NCBI RefSeq assembly: GCF_040954835.1
Contig: NC_090698.1
Location: 48,432,284-48,496,283 of the forward strand
Direction of reading: 5' to 3'
From: Lepisosteus oculatus
Lineage: Eukaryota; Chordata; Actinopteri; Semionotiformes; Lepisosteidae
DNA: 64,000 nucleotides
In this document: positions 63,412-64,000 of the stretch, piece after piece
Layout of the letters: each line of letters opens with the position of its first letter
Position numbering within the stretch: the first letter of the stretch is position 1
Notes under the pieces: generated by a model
What the model saw: only the letters and a program-made list of their open reading frames with translations
What the model was told of the DNA's origin: nothing
Database searches by the model: none
Made by a program: the position numbers and the translations under genes

Positions 63412-63700
63412 ATGGGCGTAGCGGTGGCTCTGTGGCTAAGTATCTGCGCCTGTGGCTGAAAAGTTGCTGGTTCAAATCCCGCAGCTGGCAGAGGAATCCT
63501 ACTCCTTTGGGCTCCTGAGCAAGGCCCTTAACCCCAACTGCTCCAGGGGCGCTGTACAATGGCAGACCCTGCGCTCTGACCCCAGGCTCTCTCCCTATCT
63601 GTGTGTCTCATGGAGAGCAAGCTGGGGTATGCGAAAAGATCATTTCCAATGCAAGAAATTGTAAAGGGTTAATAAAGTAAATAAAGTAAGTAAGTAATAG
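63412..63700 (+). mobile_element. tRNA-derived SINE, full-length-looking
   Basis: Head GGGCGTAGCGGTGGCTCTGT with A-box TGGCTAAGTATCTG, B box GGTTCAAATCCCGC, body GAGCAAGGCCCTTAACCCCA and GGGGTATGCGAAAAGATC, then a tail of TAAA/GTAA repeats to about 63700. Same family as 13205-13456 on the minus strand. Confidence 0.88.
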
Positions 63701-63819
63701 TTAGAAAACAACCGGAATTCTCTCAGAAGAGTGCTAACCTTTTCAGCAGCAGAGTACAATACTATAATAACTTTTAGACAATGATGGTCTTGTCTTCCTC
63801 AGCCTGGAAACGTGTAGCA

Positions 63820-64000
63820 CCTGGAGTCGACCTGTTCCACATTTATAGGTGATACTCAATGACAGCTCGGGACGCTGTCATTGAGTTTGAACACAGAGCG
63901 CCTCGAGTTTTGATGCCTTGTTTCGCTTTGTTGGTACTCTGACCCCTGCATGCTTGTTACGGCCTCGTCTTCTGGATTACCCCCTGGCTTTGTTTACCAT
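63820..64000. repeat. Probable dispersed repeat cut by the window edge
   Basis: GC-richer block with TGTTACGGCCTCGTCTTCTG and GGATTACCCCCTGGCTTTG, a pattern I associate with a dispersed fish repeat. Contains the 13-bp hairpin. Confidence 0.4.
63854..63886. repeat. Perfect 13-bp inverted repeat (hairpin, 7-base loop)
   Basis: ACTCAATGACAGC at 63854-63866 and GCTGTCATTGAGT at 63874-63886 around the loop TCGGGAC. No T run follows, so it is not a classic terminator-like structure. Confidence 0.9.

Larger units (their letters stand above)
59403..64000 (+). other. IPO11: IPO11 intron 7 (partial)
   Basis: Runs past the window edge. Contains a compositionally distinct block at about 59700-60430, a tRNA-derived SINE at 63412-63700 and a hairpin-bearing repeat at 63820-64000. 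The interval 60430-63400 is AT-rich with nothing recognised. Confidence 0.7.

Noticed and set aside
63440..63490. Possible tRNA gene
   Set aside because: A and B boxes are present, but no cloverleaf with acceptor stem closes and the sequence continues as a SINE; the same holds at 13205-13456.

Overview
This is a vertebrate nuclear genome window, AT-rich with long introns. It holds three protein-coding genes in the order KIF2A (+, 3' part), DIMT1 (-, complete coding region) and IPO11 (+, 5' part). I recalled this as the gene order on human 5q12. Reconstructed exons match the vertebrate proteins almost residue for residue, with consensus splice sites and consistent phases. The repeats point to a ray-finned fish: an L2-type LINE with a TATATAA-type tail, 5S rRNA-derived SINEs, several tRNA-derived SINEs, Tc1/mariner-like MITEs and hAT fragments. 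The large introns would fit a non-teleost lineage such as gar, bowfin, bichir or sturgeon, but that is inference.

Layout. 1-6200: last eight coding exons of KIF2A (a microtubule-depolymerising kinesin-13), including a 38-codon cassette exon, then its 3' UTR. 6200-8100: convergent KIF2A/DIMT1 3' ends, with an unidentified purine-rich insert at about 6714-7400. 8100-17258: DIMT1, the 18S rRNA N6,N6-dimethyladenosine transferase, twelve coding exons encoding 306 residues. 17300-18600: divergent DIMT1/IPO11 promoter region with two oppositely oriented ZNF143-type motifs near DIMT1 and NRF1/YY1-like motifs near IPO11. 18600-64000: IPO11, a nuclear import receptor; its first six coding exons (236 residues) are spread over a very repeat-rich interval that includes a 19.7 kb intron, and the gene runs off the right edge.

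The genes are unrelated in pathway (spindle/cytoskeleton, ribosome biogenesis, nuclear import); they are linked by conserved synteny and, for DIMT1/IPO11, by a head-to-head arrangement. There is no prokaryotic-type operon, CRISPR array or phage.

Most unusual observations: (1) a compound duplication in DIMT1 intron 7, where a 647-bp block copied from the exon 5/intron 4 boundary sits between two 98-bp direct repeats, all apparently identical in sequence, which means a very recent rearrangement or an assembly artefact; (2) a 39-codon exon-like ORF with a strong acceptor in IPO11 intron 5 that would splice in frame and truncate importin-11; (3) a GC-AG intron in DIMT1; (4) a short retroposon with a perfect 15-bp target duplication; (5) a 1.17-kb MITE with long inverted repeats and a TA duplication.
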